The notes under the pieces were generated by a model. It was not told the origin of the DNA, searched no databases, and saw only the letters and a list, made by a program, of their open reading frames with translations. DNA of 7,022 nucleotides from Oscillospiraceae bacterium (GTDB taxonomy: Bacteria > Bacillota > Clostridia > Oscillospirales > Ruminococcaceae): contig SVMQ01000114.1 in NCBI GenBank assembly GCA_015067375.1, forward strand, positions 1-7,022, read 5' to 3'. The position numbers were made by a program, and so were the translations under genes. Below, in pieces: positions 6,127-7,022 of this stretch; within the stretch, counting starts at the first letter, position 1; each line of letters begins with the position of its first letter.

Positions 6127-6132
6127 TCACCT
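6127..6132 (-). promoter_or_regulatory. Ribosome binding site deciding the sigma factor GTG start
   Basis: AGGTGA, within GAGGTGAG on the minus strand, is seven bases ahead of the GTG at 6119. It is the only good site near the beginning of the frame and selects this GTG, giving an N-terminus (GKIDIDSYFDTVYAETF) of normal ECF length. Confidence 0.75.
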
Positions 6133-6156
6133 CGCTTATCCGCCTACATAATAGAA

Positions 6157-6183
6157 GTCAGCGGTTATTTTGAAAAAGTTTCA
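6157..6183 (-). promoter_or_regulatory. Possible ECF-type autoregulatory promoter (weak)
   Basis: On the minus strand TGAAAC followed by TTTTT (6173-6183) matches the -35 word of several Bacillus ECF promoters, and TGAC (6157-6160) lies 17 bases further down, where CGTC/CGAC-like words are expected. The -10 match is poor, so this is only a candidate for self-regulation by the adjacent sigma factor. Confidence 0.25.
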
Positions 6184-6270
6184 GATTTTTTTAAGAAATT
6201 TATACAGAAAGTTGTTTACATATTGTATAATTTATTGCGATACTCAGGAAAACCGTTCAGAATGTGCCGT

Positions 6271-6295
6271 TTTTGAGCGCTTTAATGCGCCAAAA
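6271..6295 (-). other. Stem-loop near the 5' end of the sigma operon leader
   Basis: On the minus strand TTTTGGCGC (6287-6295) pairs with GCGCTCAAAA (6271-6280) around loop ATTAAA, leaving one bulged T. It begins about 9 bases after the predicted transcript start. No U-tract follows, so it is not a terminator; a 5'-end stabilising or protein-binding role is possible but not shown. Confidence 0.45.
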
Positions 6296-6310
6296 GACAC
6301 ATACATTTCC

Positions 6311-6339
6311 ATTATACACATTATGTGCTTGTTTGTCAA
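6311..6339 (-). promoter_or_regulatory. Perfect-consensus housekeeping promoter of the sigma factor operon
   Basis: On the minus strand TTGACA (6334-6339) and TATAAT (6311-6316) are separated by exactly 17 bases: a full sigma-A consensus. Transcription would start near 6304, leaving an untranslated leader of about 185 bases before the sigma factor GTG. A strong constitutive promoter for an ECF sigma gene implies control after transcription, for instance by a membrane partner or the leader. Confidence 0.88.
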
Positions 6340-6441
6340 ATGCAATACACAGGGGAAGCTCACAAAATACCCCCATTATATAAAACGATATATACCGCCG
6401 AAAAGTGACAAAAAAACAGGAAAAATTTCAGAAAAAGCAGC

Positions 6442-6478
6442 TATCGCCCCCGAAATACCATTCGGGAGCGATATTTTT
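6442..6478 (-). terminator. Intrinsic terminator of the surface protein gene
   Basis: Arms 6442-6454 and 6461-6473 form a 13-position stem around a 6-base loop. The one non-Watson-Crick position (6448/6467) is C-A on the plus strand but becomes a G-U pair in minus-strand RNA, so the hairpin is fully paired in the direction of the gene ending at 6478-6480. A T-rich tract (CTTTTT after a few bases) follows on that strand. Plus-strand TTTTT (6474-6478) also follows the stem, but no plus-strand gene is present. Confidence 0.75.
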
Positions 6479-7022
6479 CAGCGTTTATAAACCTTTGCGA
6501 TGATGATTCCTATAATAAGCATCAATGCCGAGCCGCTCAGCCAAAGCAGCGGCTGCGTATCTGTTGCCTGCGGCATATCTCCGTTTGGCGGGAGCCTGCT
6601 GTTATCCAAGCCCGAGGAGTTGCTATCAGGTGCTGCTGTTTCGTCAGGCGGTGCAATACCCTCAGGTATATCATCAGGCATTGTCGGAGCGTCTGTGTTA
6701 TCGGAAACGGTGCTGTTAAAGTCAGCGTCATTGTCTGCTGCACTGTCGGGCGTAGACTGCACGCTTGTATCGGGAGCAGTCTGACTGTCGGATGTCATAG
6801 CATCGGGTGGAAGCATAGCACCATCGGGTGGTGCTACGCCATTGTCGGGGCGACTGCCTGCAAAACCGCCCTGCGGCATCATTCCGTCAGGGGGCGTCTT
6901 GTTGTCGGGCATATTGCCAAAGCCGTTTTCGGGCATTGTCATACCTTGCGGAGGAGCTGGCATCGCTGCATCAGCTTCGGGAGGTGTGATCGCTGCGGAG
7001 GTTTGATCTTCCTGCAAAGCGG
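6478..7022 (-). CDS. C-terminal part of a Pro/Gly/Asp-rich, tail-anchored surface protein (N-terminus outside window)
   Basis: The frame is open to the right edge, so this is the last 181 or so residues of a longer protein; a TTG at 7017 is not a credible start, as no ribosome binding site can be seen and composition is that of an internal linker. About 145 residues are a disordered stretch rich in Pro, Asp, Gly, Met, Ala and Ser with recurring PPDG-like units (TPPDGMMPQGGF, APPDGAMLPPD, APPDETAAP, LPPNGDMPQ). It then ends in MPQATD, a hydrophobic helix (LLWLSGSALMLIIGIIIA) and a basic KVYKR tail, the layout of a sortase sorting signal or a C-terminal membrane anchor. In clostridia such tails occur on CotH-kinase-like and carbohydrate-binding domain proteins; which it is cannot be decided here. 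It is divergent in function from, but lies directly upstream of, the sigma factor unit, with its own terminator. Confidence 0.85.
   Translation of the reverse strand, partial: ALQEDQTSAAITPPEADAAMPAPPQGMTMPENGFGNMPDNKTPPDGMMPQGGFAGSRPDNGVAPPDGAMLPPDAMTSDSQTAPDTSVQSTPDSAADNDADFNSTVSDNTDAPTMPDDIPEGIAPPDETAAPDSNSSGLDNSRLPPNGDMPQATDTQPLLWLSGSALMLIIGIIIAKVYKR

Larger units (their letters stand above)
6120..6477 (-). promoter_or_regulatory. Non-coding control region and leader of the sigma factor operon
   Basis: This stretch of about 358 bp has no convincing gene. Read on the minus strand it holds, in order, the terminator of the upstream surface-protein gene, a perfect-consensus promoter, a leader of about 185 bases starting near 6304 with a stem-loop close to its 5' end, a very A/T-rich middle, a possible ECF-like -35 word (TGAAAC), and the AGGTGA ribosome binding site of the sigma factor. 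A 106-codon plus-strand frame crosses it but lacks a ribosome binding site and runs through the promoter and terminator. Confidence 0.7.

Noticed and set aside
6226..6231. TATAAT on the plus strand as a possible promoter
   Set aside because: The bases 17 upstream (TACAGA) are no match to a -35, there is no extended -10, and no plus-strand gene follows.
6170..6490. 106-codon plus-strand frame in the control region
   Set aside because: It lacks a ribosome binding site, shows no domain, and runs through the sigma operon promoter and the surface-protein terminator.
1..7022. CRISPR array, tRNA, rRNA or insertion sequence
   Set aside because: No regularly spaced direct repeats, no cloverleaf or rRNA signature, and no transposase or terminal inverted repeats were seen on reading both strands.

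Overview
The window looks like chromosomal DNA from a low- to mid-GC Firmicute, most like Ruminococcus or a close relative in the Oscillospiraceae. The clues are the rpsP-khpA pair, strong AGGAGG-type ribosome binding sites, a NusG domain II membrane protein, an ECF sigma factor paired with a large surface sensor, and a Pro/Gly/Met-rich wall or membrane protein of a kind common in gut and rumen clostridia. The genus is an inference; nothing here proves it.

Layout. Left end, plus strand: rpsP (only the A of its ATG is missing) and khpA, closed by a hairpin terminator that works in both directions. Everything after that lies on the minus strand and is read right to left. From the right edge: (a) the C-terminal part of a Pro/Asp/Gly-rich, tail-anchored surface protein, closed by a terminator; (b) a control region of about 350 bp with a perfect-consensus sigma-A type promoter (TTGACA-N17-TATAAT) and a leader of about 185 nt; (c) a GTG-started ECF-type sigma factor; (d) a GTG-started 765-residue single-pass membrane protein with a short cytoplasmic tail, a long Thr/Glu linker and a large outer domain, probably the regulator of that sigma factor, closed by a hairpin; (e) a small membrane-anchored NusG domain II protein; (f) a P-loop nucleotide kinase-like protein; (g) a second strong promoter driving an AT-rich small orphan gene, then nth (endonuclease III), then an uncharacterised 205-residue protein coupled to nth and converging on khpA.

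How it fits together. rpsP and khpA belong to the translation and RNA-binding housekeeping block, but the rimM-trmD-rplS genes that usually follow are absent here. The sigma factor and membrane protein form a candidate envelope-signal module: the outer domain senses, the roughly 36-residue inner tail would hold the sigma factor. No classical zinc anti-sigma motif is present, so this pair is the best candidate in the window for a poorly described system. The nth operon is base excision repair with two unknown passengers.
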